64,000 nt of DNA, from NCBI RefSeq assembly GCF_052857255.1, contig NW_027526500.1:62001-126000 (forward strand). Direction: 5' to 3'. The stretch is from Amblyomma americanum. Taxonomy: Eukaryota; Arthropoda; Arachnida; Ixodida; Ixodidae. The notes beneath the pieces were generated by a model that worked only from the letters and a program-made list of their open reading frames with translations, had not been told where the DNA came from and searched no databases. Of this stretch, positions 1-12,600 are shown piece by piece; the stretch's first letter is position 1, and each line of letters starts with the position of its first letter. A program made the position numbers and the translations under genes.

Positions 1-129
1 AAAACAGCTTGTTTCGTAGTATTAAGCAAGAATACATGCTTTTCGCGCAGTTAAAAGAGAAAAAGTTTTGACGAGTATCACGTGGATACTTGTAAAACCG
101 ATGTGTTCAGATTTAGCTCGTTTCGGTCT
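1..129 (+). repeat. Reference class 1 monomer (129 bp, CACGTG type)
   Basis: The first full unit of the window. Its variable block reads gacgagtatcacgtggatac followed by ttgtaaaacc, then gatgtgttcagattt. It contains the palindromic hexamer CACGTG inside the near-dyad gtatc-acgtg-gatac. The 'cag' after gatgtgtt, rather than 'gtg', is strongly associated with this class. The next monomer usually has ttgtattaagcacg and is class 2. The phase was chosen arbitrarily at aaaacagc. Confidence 0.9.
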
Positions 130-259
130 AAAACAGCTTGTTTCGTTGTATTAAGCACGAATACATGCTTTTCGCGCAGTTAAAAGAGAAAAAGTTTTGA
201 CGAGTATCACGTGGAACACTTGTAATACCGATGTGTTGTGATTTAGCTCGTTTCGGTCT
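130..259 (+). repeat. Reference class 2 monomer (130 bp, aatacc type)
   Basis: This unit is one base longer than class 1: its variable block reads cacgtggaacac, then ttgtaatacc and gatgtgttgtgattt. A sub-form with ttgtagtacc is common and often precedes a monomer starting aaaacaacttgattcg. The extra base shifts any reading frame passing through, and the 'gtg' form puts a TGA in the frame that is otherwise open. It is usually followed by a unit with cgctgtattaagcaag. Confidence 0.9.
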
Positions 260-648
260 AAAACAGCTTGTTTCGCTGTATTAAGCAAGAATACATGCTT
301 TTCGCGCAGTTATAAGAGAAAAAGTTTTGACGAGTATCACGTGGAACACTTGTAGTACCGATGTGTTGTGATTTAGCTCGTTTCGGTCTAAAACAGCTTG
401 TTTCGTTGTATTAAGCAAGAATACATGCTTTTCGCGCAGTTATAAGAGAAAAAGTTTTGACGAGTATCACGTGGATACTTGTAAAACCGATGTGTTCAGA
501 TTTAGCTCGTTTCGGTCTAAAACAGCTTGTTTCGTTGTATTAAGCACGAATACATGCTTTTCGCGCAGTTAAAAGAGAAAAAGTTTTGACGAGTATCACG
601 TGGAACACTTGTAATACCGATGTGTTGTGATTTAGCTCGTTTCGGTCT

Positions 649-777
649 AAAACAGCTTGTTTCGCTGTATTAAGCAAGAATACATGCTTTTCGCGCCGTT
701 ATAAGAGAAAAAGTTTTGACGCGTATCAGAGGAACACTTGTAAAACCGATGTGTTGTGATTTAGCTCATTTCGGTCT
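649..777 (+). repeat. Reference class 3 monomer (129 bp, ACGCGT type)
   Basis: The variable block reads gacgcgtatcagagg then aacacttgtaaaacc. It lacks CACGTG but gains the palindromic hexamer ACGCGT at nearly the same place. Related sub-forms keep ACGCGT with different tails: ttagagagac, gtgtcacaggg, atcacatgg, and a shortened atcagagac that is about two bases shorter overall. This is among the most frequent classes and often occurs in runs of two to four. Confidence 0.9.
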
Positions 778-2971
778 AAAACATCTTGTTTCGCTGTATT
801 AAGCAAGAATACATGCTTTTCGCGCAGTTAAAAGAGAAAAAGTTTTGACGAGTATCACGTGGAACACTTGTAATACCGATGTGTTGTGATTTAGCTCGTT
901 TCGGTCTAAAACAGCTTGTTTCGCTGTATTAAGCAAGAATACATGCTTTTCGCGCAGTTATAAGAGAAAAAGTTTTGACGCGTATCAGAGGAACACTTGT
1001 AAAACCGATGTGTTGTGATTTAGCTCGTTTCGGTCTAAAACAGCTTGTTTCGCTGTATTAAGCAAGAATACATGCTTTTCGCGCAGTTAAAAGAGAAAAA
1101 GTTTTGACGAGTATCACGTGGATACTTGTAAAACCGATGTGTTCAGATTTAGCTCGTTTCGGTCTAAAACAGCTTGTTTCGTTGTATTAAGCAAGAATAC
1201 ATGGTTTTCGCGCAGTTATAAGAGAAAAAGTTTTGACGAGTATCACGTGGATACTTGTAAAACCGATGTGTTCAGATTTAGCTAGTTTCGGTCTAAAACA
1301 GCTTGTTTCGTTGTATTAAGCACGAATACATGCTTTTCGCGCAGTTAAAAGAGAAAAAGTTTTGACGAGTATCACGTGGAACACTTGTAATACCGATGTG
1401 TTGTGATTTAGCTCGTTTCGGTCTAAAACAGCTTGTTTCGCTGTATTAAGCAAGAATACATGCTTTTCGCGCCGTTATAAGAGAAAAAGATTGACGCGTA
1501 TCAGAGGAACACTTGTAAAACCGATGTGTTGTGATTTAGCTCATTTCGGCCTAAAACATCTTGTTTCGCTGTATTAAGCAAGAATACATGCTTTTCGCGC
1601 AGTTATAAGAGAAAAAGTTTTGACGCGTATCAGAGGAACACTTGTAAAACCGATGTGTTGTGATTTAGCTCGTTTCGGTCTAAAACAGCTTGTTTCGCTG
1701 TATTAAGCAAGAATACATGCTTTTCGCGCAGTTATAAGAGAAAAAGTTTTGACGCGTATCAGAGGAACACTTGTAAAACCGATGTGTTCAGATTTAGCTC
1801 GTTTCGGTCTAAAACAGCTTGTTTCGTTGTATTAAGCAAGAATACATGCTTTACGCGCAGTTATAGAAGAAAAAGTTTTGACGCGTATCAGAGACACTTG
1901 TAAAACCGATGTGTTGTGATTTAGCTCGTTTCGGTCTAAAACAGCTTGTTTCGTTGTATTAAGCAAGAATACATGCTTTTCGCGCGGTTATAAGAGAAAA
2001 AGTTGACGAGTATCACGTGGATACTTGTAAAACCGATGTGTTCAGATTTAGCTCGTTTCGGTCTAAAACAGCTTGTTTCGTTGTATTAAGCACGAATACA
2101 TGCTTTTCGCGCAGTTATAAAAGAAAAAGTTTTGACCAGTATCACGTGGAACACTTGTAATACCGATGTGTTGTGATTTAGCTCGTTTCGGTTTAAAACA
2201 GCTTGTTTCGCTGTAATAAGCAAGAATACATGCTTTTCGCGCAGTTATAAGAGAAAAAGTTTTGACGCGTATCAGAGGAACACTTGTAAAACCGATGTGT
2301 TCAGATTTAGCTCGTTTCGGTCTGAAACAGCTTGTTTCGTTGTATTAAGCACGAATACATGCTTTTCGCGCAGTTATAAGAGAAAAAGTTTAGACGCGTA
2401 TCAGAGGAACACTTGTAAAACCGATGTGTTGTGATTTAGCTCGTTTCGGTGTAAAACAGCTTGTTTCGTAGTATTAAGCAAGAATACATGCTTTTCGCGC
2501 AGTTATAAGAGAAAAAAATGTTTTGACGCGTATTAGAGGAACACTTGTAAAACCTTTGTGTTGTGATTTAGCTCGTTTCGGTCTAAAACAGCTTGTTTCG
2601 CTGTATTAAGCAAGAATACATGCTTTTCGCGCAGTTATAGGAGAAAAAGTTTTGACGCGTGTCACAGGGACACTTGTAAAACCGATGTGTACAGATTTAG
2701 CTCGTTTCGGTCTAAAACAACTTGTTTCGTTGTATTAAGCACGAATACATGCTTTACGCGCAGGTATAGAAGAAAAAGTTTTGACGCCTATTAGAGAGAC
2801 ACTTGTAAAACCGATGTGTTAAGATTTAGCTCGTTTCGGTCTAAAACAGCTTGTTTCGTTGTATTAAGCAAGAATACATGCTTTTCGCGCAGTTATAAGA
2901 GAGAAAGTTTTGACGAGTATCACGTGGATACTTGTAAAACCGATGTGTTCAGATTTACATCGTTTTGGTCT

Positions 2972-3121
2972 AAAACAGCTCGTTTCGTTGTATTAAACAA
3001 GAATACATGCTTTACGCGCAGTTATAGAAGAAAAAGTTTTGACGCGTATCAGAGAGACACTTGTAAAACCGATGTGTTGTGATTTAGCTCGTTTCGGTCT
3101 AGATTTAGCTCGTTTCGGTCA
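2972..3121 (+). repeat. 150-bp monomer with 21-bp internal duplication
   Basis: After tttcggtct the sequence repeats agatttagctcgtttcggtc (3,101-3,120) before the next monomer start, adding 21 bp to the usual 129. The next unit begins aaaaacag instead of taaaacag. The same structure is present at 62,348, so the event predates the duplication linking the two ends of the window. Confidence 0.9.
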
Positions 3122-4927
3122 AAAACAGCTTGTTTCGTTGTATTAAGCACGAATACATGCTTTTCGCGCAGTTAAAAGAGAAAAAGTTTTGACGAGTATC
3201 ACGTGGAACACTTGTAATACCGATGTGTTGTGATTTAGCTCGTTTCGGTCTAAAACAGCTTGTTTCGCTGTATTAAGCAAGAATACATGCTTTTCGCGCA
3301 GTTATAAGAGAAAATGTTTTGACGAGTATCACGTGGAACACTTGTAGTACCGATGTGTTGTGATTTAGCTCGTTTCGGTCTAAAACAACTTGATTCGCTG
3401 TATTAAGCAAGAATACATGCTTTTCGCGCAGTTATAAAAGAAAAAGTTTTGACGCGTATCAGAGGAACACTTGTAAAACCGATGTGTTGTGATTTAGCTC
3501 ATTTCGGTCTAAAACAGCTTGTTTCGCTGTATTAAGCAAGAATACATGCTTTTCGCGCAGTTAAAAGAGAAAAAGTTTTGACCAGTATCACGTGGATACT
3601 TGTAAAACCGATGTGTTCAGATTTAGCTCGTGTCGGTCTAAAACAGCTTGTTTCGTTGTATTAAGCAAGAATACATGCTTTTCGCGCAGTTATAAGAGAA
3701 AAAGTTTTGACGCGTATTAGAGAGACACTTGTAAAACCGATGTGTTGTGATTTAGCTCGTTTCGGTCTAAAACAGCTTGTTTCGTTGTATTAAGCAAGAA
3801 TACATGCTTTTCGCGCAGTTATAAGAGAAAAAGTTTTGACGAGTATCACGTGGATACTTGTAAAACCGATGTGTTCAGATTTAGCTCGTTTCGGTCTAAA
3901 ACAGCTTGTTTCGTTGTATTAAGCACGAATACATGCTTTTCGCGCAGTTAAAAGAGAAAAAGTTTTGACGAGTATCACGTGGAACACTTGTAATACCGAT
4001 GTGTTGTGATTTAGCTCGTTTCGGTCTAAAACAGCTTGTTTCGCTGTATTAAGCAAGAATACATGCTTTTCGCGCCGTTATAAGAGAAAAAGTTTTGACG
4101 CGTATCAGAGGAACACTTGTAAAACCGATGTGTTGTGATTTAGCTCATTTCGGTCTAAAACATCTTGTATCGCTGTATTAAGCAAGAATACATGCTTTTC
4201 GCGCAGTTATAAGAGAAAAGGTTTTGACGCGTATCAGAGGAACACTCGTAAAACCGATGTGTTGTGATTTATCTCGTTTCGGTATAAAACAACTTGTTTC
4301 GCTGTATTAAGCAAGAATACATGCTTTTCGCGCAGTTATAAGAGAAAAAGTTTTGACGCGTATCAGAGGAACACTTGTAAAACCGATGTGTTGTGATTTA
4401 GCTCGTTTCGGTCTAAAACAGCTTGTTTCGCTGTATTAAGCAAGAATACATGCTTTTCGCGCAGTTATAAGAGAAAAAGTTTTGACGCGTATCAGAGGAA
4501 CACTTGTAAAACCGATGTGTTCAGATTTAGTTCGTTTCGGTCTAAAACAGCTTGTTTCGTTGTATTAAGCACGAATACATGCTTTACGCGCAGTTATAGA
4601 AGAAAAAGTTTTGACGCGTATCAGAGACACTTGTAAAACCGATATGTTGTGATTTAGCTCGTTTCGGTCTAAAACAGCTTGTTTTGTTGTATTAAGCAAG
4701 AATACATGCTTTTCGCGCGGTTATAAGAGAAAAAGTTGACGAGTATCACGTGGATACTTGTAAAACCGATGTGTTCAGATTTAGCTCGTTTCGGTCTAAA
4801 ACAGCTTGTTTCGTTGTATTAAGCACGAATACATGCTTTTCGCGCAGTTATAAGAGAAAAAGTTTTGACGAGTATCACGTGGAACACTTGTAATACCGAT
4901 GTGTTGTGATTTAGCTCGTTTCGGTTT

Positions 4928-5043
4928 AAAACAGCTTGTTTCGCTGTATTAAGCAGAATACATGCTACAAGAGAAAAAGTTTTGACGCGTATCAGAGGAA
5001 CACTTGTAAAACCGATGTGTTAGGATTTAGCTCGTTTCGGTCT
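4928..5043 (+). repeat. Truncated 116-bp monomer
   Basis: It lacks one A in aagcagaatac and reads catgctacaagag where catgcttttcgcgcagttataagag is usual, losing the ttttcgcgc motif and 13 bp in total. No second copy was seen, so it is probably a private deletion. Confidence 0.85.
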
Positions 5044-8000
5044 GAAACAGCTTGTTTCGTTGTATTAAGCACGAATACATGCTTTTCGCGCAGTTATAAG
5101 AGAAAAAGTTTAGACGCGTATCAGAGGAACACTTGTAAAACCGATGTGTTGTGATTTAGCTCGTTTCGGTGTAAAACAGCTTGTTTCGTAGTATTAAGCA
5201 AGAATACATGCTTTTCGCGCAGTTATAAGAGAAAAAGTTTTGACGCGTATTAGAGGAACACTTGTAAAACCTTTGTGTTGTGATTTAGCTCGTTTCGGTC
5301 TAAAACAGCTTGTTTCGCTGTATTAAGCAAGAATACATGCTTTTCGCGCAGTTATAAGAGAAAAAGTTTTGACGCGTGTCACAGGGAAACTTGTAAAACC
5401 GATGTGTTCAGATTTAGCTCGTTTCGGTCTAAAACAACTTGTTTCGTTGTATTAAGCACGAATACATGCTTTACGCGCAGTTATAGAAGAAAAAGTTTTG
5501 ACGCGTATCAGAGAGACACTTGTAAAACCGATGTGTTGTGATTTAGCTCGTTTCGGTCTAAAACAGCTTGTTTCGTTGTATTAAGCAAGAATACATGCTT
5601 TTCGCGCAGTTATAAGAGAAAAAGTTTTGACGAGTATCACGTGGATACTTGTAAAACCGGTGTTCAGATTTAGCTCGTTTCGGTCTAAAACAGCTTGTTT
5701 CGTTGTATTAAGCACGAATACATGCTTTTCGCGCAGTTATAAGAGAAAAAGTTTTGACGCGTATCAGAGGAACACTTGTAAAACCGATGTGTTGTGATTT
5801 AGCTCGTTTCGGTCTAAAACAGCTTGTTTCGCTTTATTAAGCACGAATACATGCTTTTCGCGCAGGTATAAGAGAAAAAGTTTAGACGCGTATCAGAGGA
5901 ACAATTGTAAAACCGATGTGTTGTGATTTAGCTCGTTTCGGTCTAAAACAGCTTGTTTCGCTGTATTAAGCAGAAATACATGCTTTTCGCGCAGTGATAA
6001 GAGAAAAAGCTTTAAAGGCGTGTCAGAGGGACACTTGTAAAACCGATGTGTTCAGATTTACCTCGTTTCGGTCTAAAACAGCTTTTTTCGTTGGACTAAG
6101 CACGAATACATGCTTTTCGCGCAGCTATAAGAGAAAAAAGAGTTGACGCGTATCAGAGGAACACTTGTAAAACCGATGTGTTGTGATTTAACTCGTTTTG
6201 GTCTAAAACAGCTTGTTTCGCTGTATTAAGCAAGAATACATGCTTTTCGCGCAGTTATAAGAGAAAAAGTTTTGACGCGTATTAGAGAGACACTTGTAAA
6301 ACCGATGTGTTGTGATTTAGCTCGTTTCGGTCTAAAACAGCTTGTTTCGTTGTATTAATCACGAATACATGCTTTTCGCGCAGTTATAAGAGAAAAAGTT
6401 TTGACGAGTATCACGTTGAACACTTGTAATACCGATGTGTTGTGATTTAGCTCGTTTCGGTCTAAAACAGCTTGTTTCGCTGTATTAAGCAAGAATACAT
6501 GCTTTTCGCGCAGTTATAAGAGAAAAAGTTTTGACGAGTATCACGTGGAACACTTGTAGTACCGATGTGTTGTGATTTAGCTCGTTTCGGTCTAAAACAG
6601 CTTGTTTCGCTGTATTAAGCAAGATTACATGCTTTTCGCGCAGTTAAAAGAGAAAAAGTTTTGACGAGTATCACGTGGATACTTGTAAAACCGATGTGTT
6701 CAGATTTAGCTCGTTTCGGTCTAAAACAGCTTGTTTCGTTGTATTAAGCAAGAATACATGCTTTTCGCGCAGTTATAAGAGAAAAAGTTTTGACGCGTAT
6801 TAGAGACACTTGTAAAACCGATGTGTTGTGATTTAGCTCGTTTCGGTCTAAAACAGCTTGTTTCGTTGTATTAAGCAAGAATACATGCTTTTCGCGCAGT
6901 TATAAAAGAAAAAGTTTTGACGAGTATCACGTGGATACTTGTAAAACCGATGTGTTCAGATTTAGCTCGTTTCGGTCTAAAACAGCTTGTTTCGTTGTAT
7001 TAAGCACGAATACATGCTTTTCGCCTGTTAAAAGAGAAAAAGTTTTGACGAGTATCACGTGGAACACTTGTAATACCGATGTTTTGTGATTTAGCTCGTT
7101 TCGGTCTAAAACAGCTTGTTTCGCTGTATTAAGCAAGAATACATGCTTTTCGCGCCGTTATAAGAGAAAAAGTTTTGACGCGTATCAGAGGAACACTTGT
7201 AAAACCGATGTGTTGTGATTTAGCTCATTTCGGTCTAAAACAGCTTGTTTCGCTGTATTAAGCAAGAATACATGCTTTTCGCGCAGTTATAAGAGAAAAA
7301 GTTTTGACGCGTATCAGAGGAACACTTGTAAAACCGATGTGTTGTGATTTAGCTCGTTTCGGTCTAAAACAACTTGTTTCGCTGTATTAAGCAAGAATAC
7401 ATGCTTTTCGCGCAGTTATAAGAGAAAAAGTTTTGACGCGTATCAGAGGAACACTTGTAAAACCGATGTGTTGTGATTTAGCTCGTTTCGGTCTAAAACA
7501 GCTTGTTTCGCTGTATTAAGCAAGAATACATGCTTTTCGCGCAGTTATAAGAGAAAAAGTTTTGACGCGTATCAGAGGAGCACTTGTAAAACCGATGTGT
7601 TCAGATTTAGCTCGTTTCGGTCTAAAACAGCTTGTTTCTTTGTATTAAGCACGAATACATGCTTTACGCGCAGTTATAGAAGAAAAAGTTTTGACGCGTA
7701 TCAGAGACACTTGTAAAACCGATGTGTTGTGATTTAGCTCGTTTCGGTCTAAAACAGCTTGTTTCGTTGTATTAAGCAAGAATACATGCTTTTCGCGCGG
7801 TTATAAGAGAAAAAGTTGACGAGTATCACGTGGATACTTGTAAAACCGATGTATTCAGATTTAGCTCGTTTCGGTCTAAAACAGCTTGTTTCGTTGTATT
7901 AAGCACGAATACATGCTTTTCGCGCAGTTATAAGAGAAAAAGTTTTGACGAGTATCACGTGGAACACTTGTAATACCGATGTGTTGTGATTTAGCTCGTT

Positions 8001-9699
8001 TCGGTTTAAAACAGCTTGTTTCGCTGTATTAAGCAAGAATACATGCTTTTCGCGCAGTTATAAGAGAAAAAGTTTTGACGCGTATCAGAGGAACACTTGT
8101 AAAACCAATGTGTTCAGATTTAGCTCGTTTCGGTCTGAAACAGCTTGTTTCGTTGTATTAAGCACGAATACATGCATTTCGCGCAGTTATAAGAGAAAAA
8201 GTTTAGACGCGTATCAGAGGAACACTTGTAAAACCGATGTGTTGTGATTTAGCTCGTTTCGGTGTAAAACAGCTTGTTTCGTAGACTTAAGCAAGAATAC
8301 ATGCTTTACGCGCAGTTATAGAAGAAAAAGTTTTGACGCCTATTAGAGAGATACTTGTAAAACCGATGTGTTATGATTTAGCTCGATTCGGTCTAAAACA
8401 GCTTGTTTCGTTGTATTAAGCAAGAATACATGCTTTTCGCGCAGTTATAAGAGAGAAAGTTTTGACGAGTATCACGTGGATACTTGTATAACCGATGTGT
8501 TCAGATTTAGCTCGTTTTGGTCTAAAACAGCTTGTTTCGTTGTATTAAGCAAGAATACATGCTTTACGCGCAGTTATAGAAGAAAAAGTTTTGACGCGTA
8601 TCAGAGAGACACTTGTAAAACCGATGTGTTGTGATTTAGCTCGTTTCGGTCTAAAACAGCTTGTTTCGTTGTATTAGGCAAGAATACATGCTTTTCGCGC
8701 AGTTATAAGAGAAAAAGTTTTGAGTATTACGTGGATACTTGTAAAACCGAAGTGTTCAGATTTAGCTCGTTTCGGTCTAAAACAGCTTGTTTCGTTGTAT
8801 TAAGCACGAATACATGCTTTTCGCGCAGTTATAAGAGAAAACGTTTTGACGAGCATCACGTGGAACACTTGTAATACCGATGTGTTGTGATTTAGCTCGT
8901 TTCGGTCTAAAGCAGCTTGTTTCGCTGTATTAAGCAAGAATACATGCTTTTCGCGCAGTTATAAGAGAAAAAGTTTTGACGCGTATCAGAGGAACACTTG
9001 TAAAACCGATGTGTTGTGATTAGCTCATTTCGGTCTAAAACAGCTTGTTTCGTTGTATTAAGCAAGAATACATGCTTTTCGCGCAGTTATAAGAGAAAAA
9101 GTTTTGACGCGTGTCACAGGGACACTTGTAAAACCGATGTGTTCAGATTTAGCTCGTTTCGGTCTAAAACAGCTTGTTTCGTTGCATTAAGCACGAATAC
9201 ATGCTTTTCGCGCAGTTATAAGAGAAAAAGTTTTGACGAGTATCAGAGGAACACTTGTAAAACCGATGTGTTCAGATTTACCTCTTTTCGGACTAAAAGA
9301 GCTTGTTTCGTTGTATTAAGCACGAATACATGCTTTTCGCGCAGTTATAAGGGAAAAAGTTTTGACGCGTATCACATGGACACTTCGAAAACCGATGTGT
9401 TCAGATTTAGCTCGTTTTGGTCTAAAACAGCTTGTTTCGTTGTATTAAGCACGAATACATGCTTTTCGTGCAGTTATAAGAGAAAAAGTTTTGACGCGTA
9501 TCAGAGGAACACTTGTAAAACCGATGTGTTGTGATTTAGCTCGTTTCGGTCTAAAACAGCTTGTTTCGCTGTATTAAGCAGAAATACATGCTTTTCGCGC
9601 AGTGATAAGAGAAAAAGCTTTAAAGGCGTGTCACAGGGACACTTGTAAAACCGATGTGTTCAGATTTACCTCGTTTCGGTCTAAAACAGCTTGTTTCGT

Positions 9700-12600
9700 T
9701 GGACTAAGCACGGATACATGCTTTTCGCGCAGCTATAAGAGAAAAAAGAGTTGACGCGTATTAGAGAGACACTTGTAAAACCGATGTGTTGTGATTTAGC
9801 TCTTTTCGGTCTAAAACAGCTTGTTTCGTTGTATTAAGCAAGAATACATGCTTTTCGCGCAGTTATAAGAGAAAAAGTTTTGACGAGTATCACGTGGATA
9901 CTTGTAAAACCGATGTGTTCAGATTTAGCTCGTTTCGGTCTAAAACAGCTTGTTTCGTTGTATTAAGCACGAATACATGCTTTTCGCGCAGTTTTAACAG
10001 AAAAAGTTTTGACGAGTATCACGTGGAACACTTGTAATACCGATGTGTTGTGATTTAGCTCGTTTCGGTCTAAGACAGCTTGTTTCGCTGTATTAAGCAA
10101 GAATACATGCCTTTCGCGCAGTTAAAAGAGAAAAAGTTTTGACGAGTATCACGTGGAACACTTGTAGTACCGATGTGTTGTGATTTAGCTCTTTTCGGTC
10201 TAAAACAACTTGATTCGCTGTATTAAGCAAGAATACATGCTTTTCGCGCAGTTATAAAAGAAAAAGTTTTGACGCGTATCAGAGGAACACTTGTAAAACC
10301 GATGTGTTGTGATTTAGCTCGTTTCGGTTTAAAACAGCTTGTTTCGCTGTATTAAGCAAGAATACATGCTTTTCGCGCAGTTAAAAGAGAAAAAGTTTTG
10401 ACGAGTATCACGTGGATACTTGTAAAACCGATGTGTTCAGATTTAGCTCGTTTCGGTCTAAAACAGCTTGTTTCGTTGTATTAAGCAAGAATACATGCTT
10501 TTCGCGCAGTTATAAGAGAAAAAGTTTTGACGCGTATTAGAGAGACACTTGTAAAACCGATGTGTTCAGATTTAGCTCGTTTCGGTCTAAAACAGCTTGC
10601 TTCGTTGTATTAAGCACGAATACATGCTTTTCGCGCCGTTAAAAGAGAAAAAGTTTTGACGAGTATCACGTGGAACACTTGTAATACCGATGTGTTGTGA
10701 TTTAGCTCGTTTCGGTCTAAAACAGCTTGTTTCGCTGTATTAAGCAAGAATACATGCTTTTCGCGCCGTTATAAGAGAAAAAGATTTGATTCGTATCAGA
10801 GGAACACTTGTAAAACCGATGTGTTGTGATTTAGCTCATTTCGGTCTAAAAGAGCTTGTTTCGCAGTATTAAGCAAGAATACATGCTTTTCGCGCAGTTA
10901 TAAGAGAAAAAGTTTTGACGCGTATCAGAGGAACACTTGTAAAACCGATGTGTTGTGATTTAGCTCGTTTCGGTCTAAAACAGCTTGTTTCGCTGTATTA
11001 AGCAAGAATACATGCTTTTCGCGCAGTTATAAGAGAAAAAGTTTTGACGCGTATCAGAGGAACACTTGTAAAACCGATGTGTTGTGATTTAGCTCGTTTC
11101 GGTCTAAAACAGCTTGTTTCGCTGTATTAAGCAAGAATACATGCTTTTCGCGCAGTTATAAGAGAAAAAGTTTTGACGCGTATCAGAGGAACACTTGTAA
11201 AACCAATGTGTTCAGATTTAGCTCGTTTCGGTCTAAAACAGCTTGTTTCGCTGTATTAAGCAAGAATACATGCTTTTCGCGCAGTTATAAGAGAAAAAGT
11301 TTTGACGCGTATCAGAGGAACACTTGTAAAACCGATGTGTTGTGATTTAGCTCGTTTCGGTCTAAAACAACTTGTTTCGCTGTATTAAGCAAGAATACAT
11401 GCTTTTCGCGCAGTTATAAGAGAAAAAGTTTTGACGCGTATCAGAGGAACACTTGTAAAACCGATGTGTTGTGATTTAGCTCGTTTCGGTCTAAAACAGC
11501 TTGTTTCGCTGTATTAAGCAAGAATACATGCTTTTCGCGCAGTTATAAGAGAAAAAGTTTTGACGCGTATCAGAGGAGCACTTGTAAAACCGATGTGTTC
11601 AGATTTAGCTCGTTTCGGTCTAAAACAGCTTGTTTCGTTGTATTAAGCACGAATACATGCTTTACGCGCAGTTATAGAAGAAAAAGTTTTGACGCGTATC
11701 AGAGACACTTGTAAAACCGATGTGTTGTGATTTGGCTCGTTTCGGTCTAAAACAGCTTGTTTCGTTGTATTAAGCAAGAATACATGCTTTTCGCGCGGTT
11801 ATAAGAGAAAAAGTTTACGAGTATCACGTGGATACTTGTAAAACCGATGTGTTCAGATTTAGCTCGTTTCGGTCTAAAACAGCTTGTTTCGTTGTATTAA
11901 GCACGAATACATGCTTTTCGCGCAGTTATAAGAGAAAAAGTTTTGACGAGTATCACGTGGAACACTTGTAATACCGATGTGTTGTGATTTAGCTCGTTTC
12001 GGTTTAAAGCAGCTTGTTTCGCTGTATTAAGCAAGAATACATGCTTTTCGCGCAGTTATAAGAGAAAAAGTTTTGACGCGTATCAGAGGAACACTTGTAA
12101 AACCGATGTGTTGTGATTTAGCTCATTTCGGTCTAAAACAGCTTGTTTCGTTGTATTAAGCAAGAATACATGCTTTTCGCGCAGTTATAAGAGAAAAAGT
12201 TTTGACGCGTGTCACAGGGACACTTGTAAAACCGATGTGTTCAGATTTAGCTCGTTTCGGTCTAAAACAGCTTGTTTCGTTGCATTAAGCACGAATACAT
12301 GCTTTTCGCGCAGTTATAAGAGAAAAAGTTTTGACGAGTATCACGTGGAACACTTGTAATACCGATGTGTTGTGATTTGGCTCGTTTCGGTCTAAAACAG
12401 CTTGTTTCGTTGTATTAAGCAAGAATACATGCTTTTCGCGCAGTTATAAGAGAAAAAGTTTTGACGCGTATCAGAGGAACACTTGTAAAACCGATGTGTT
12501 CAGATTTAACTCTTTTCGGACTAAAACAGCTTGTTTCGTTGTATTAAGCACGAATACATGCTTTTCGCGCAGTTATAAGGGAAAAAGTTTTGACGCGTAT

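Larger units (their letters stand above)
1..9700. repeat. Array domain 1: blocks spaced 2.7 and 3.1 kb
   Basis: Purely satellite. The marker ttacgcgcagttatagaag followed by the short atcagagac tail recurs at about 1,851, 4,584 and 7,664, spacings of 2,733 and 3,080 bp, and the monomer order around those points is similar (for example 3.7-5.1 kb against 6.8-8.3 kb). Local irregularities are a 150-bp monomer at 2,972 and a 116-bp monomer at 4,928. Around 9,277 a monomer reads cctcttttcggactaaaag, resembling the aactcttttcggactaaaac marker common further right. The right limit is approximate. Confidence 0.75.

Noticed and set aside
9016..9534. Cysteine-containing 172-codon open frame made of four 43-residue repeats, and similar 60-100-codon frames across the window on both strands
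   Set aside because: Each is simply the satellite read in an accidentally open frame. Most begin at non-ATG codons, the same frame is closed in neighbouring monomers by TGA or the 130-bp class, and no flanking gene signals exist.
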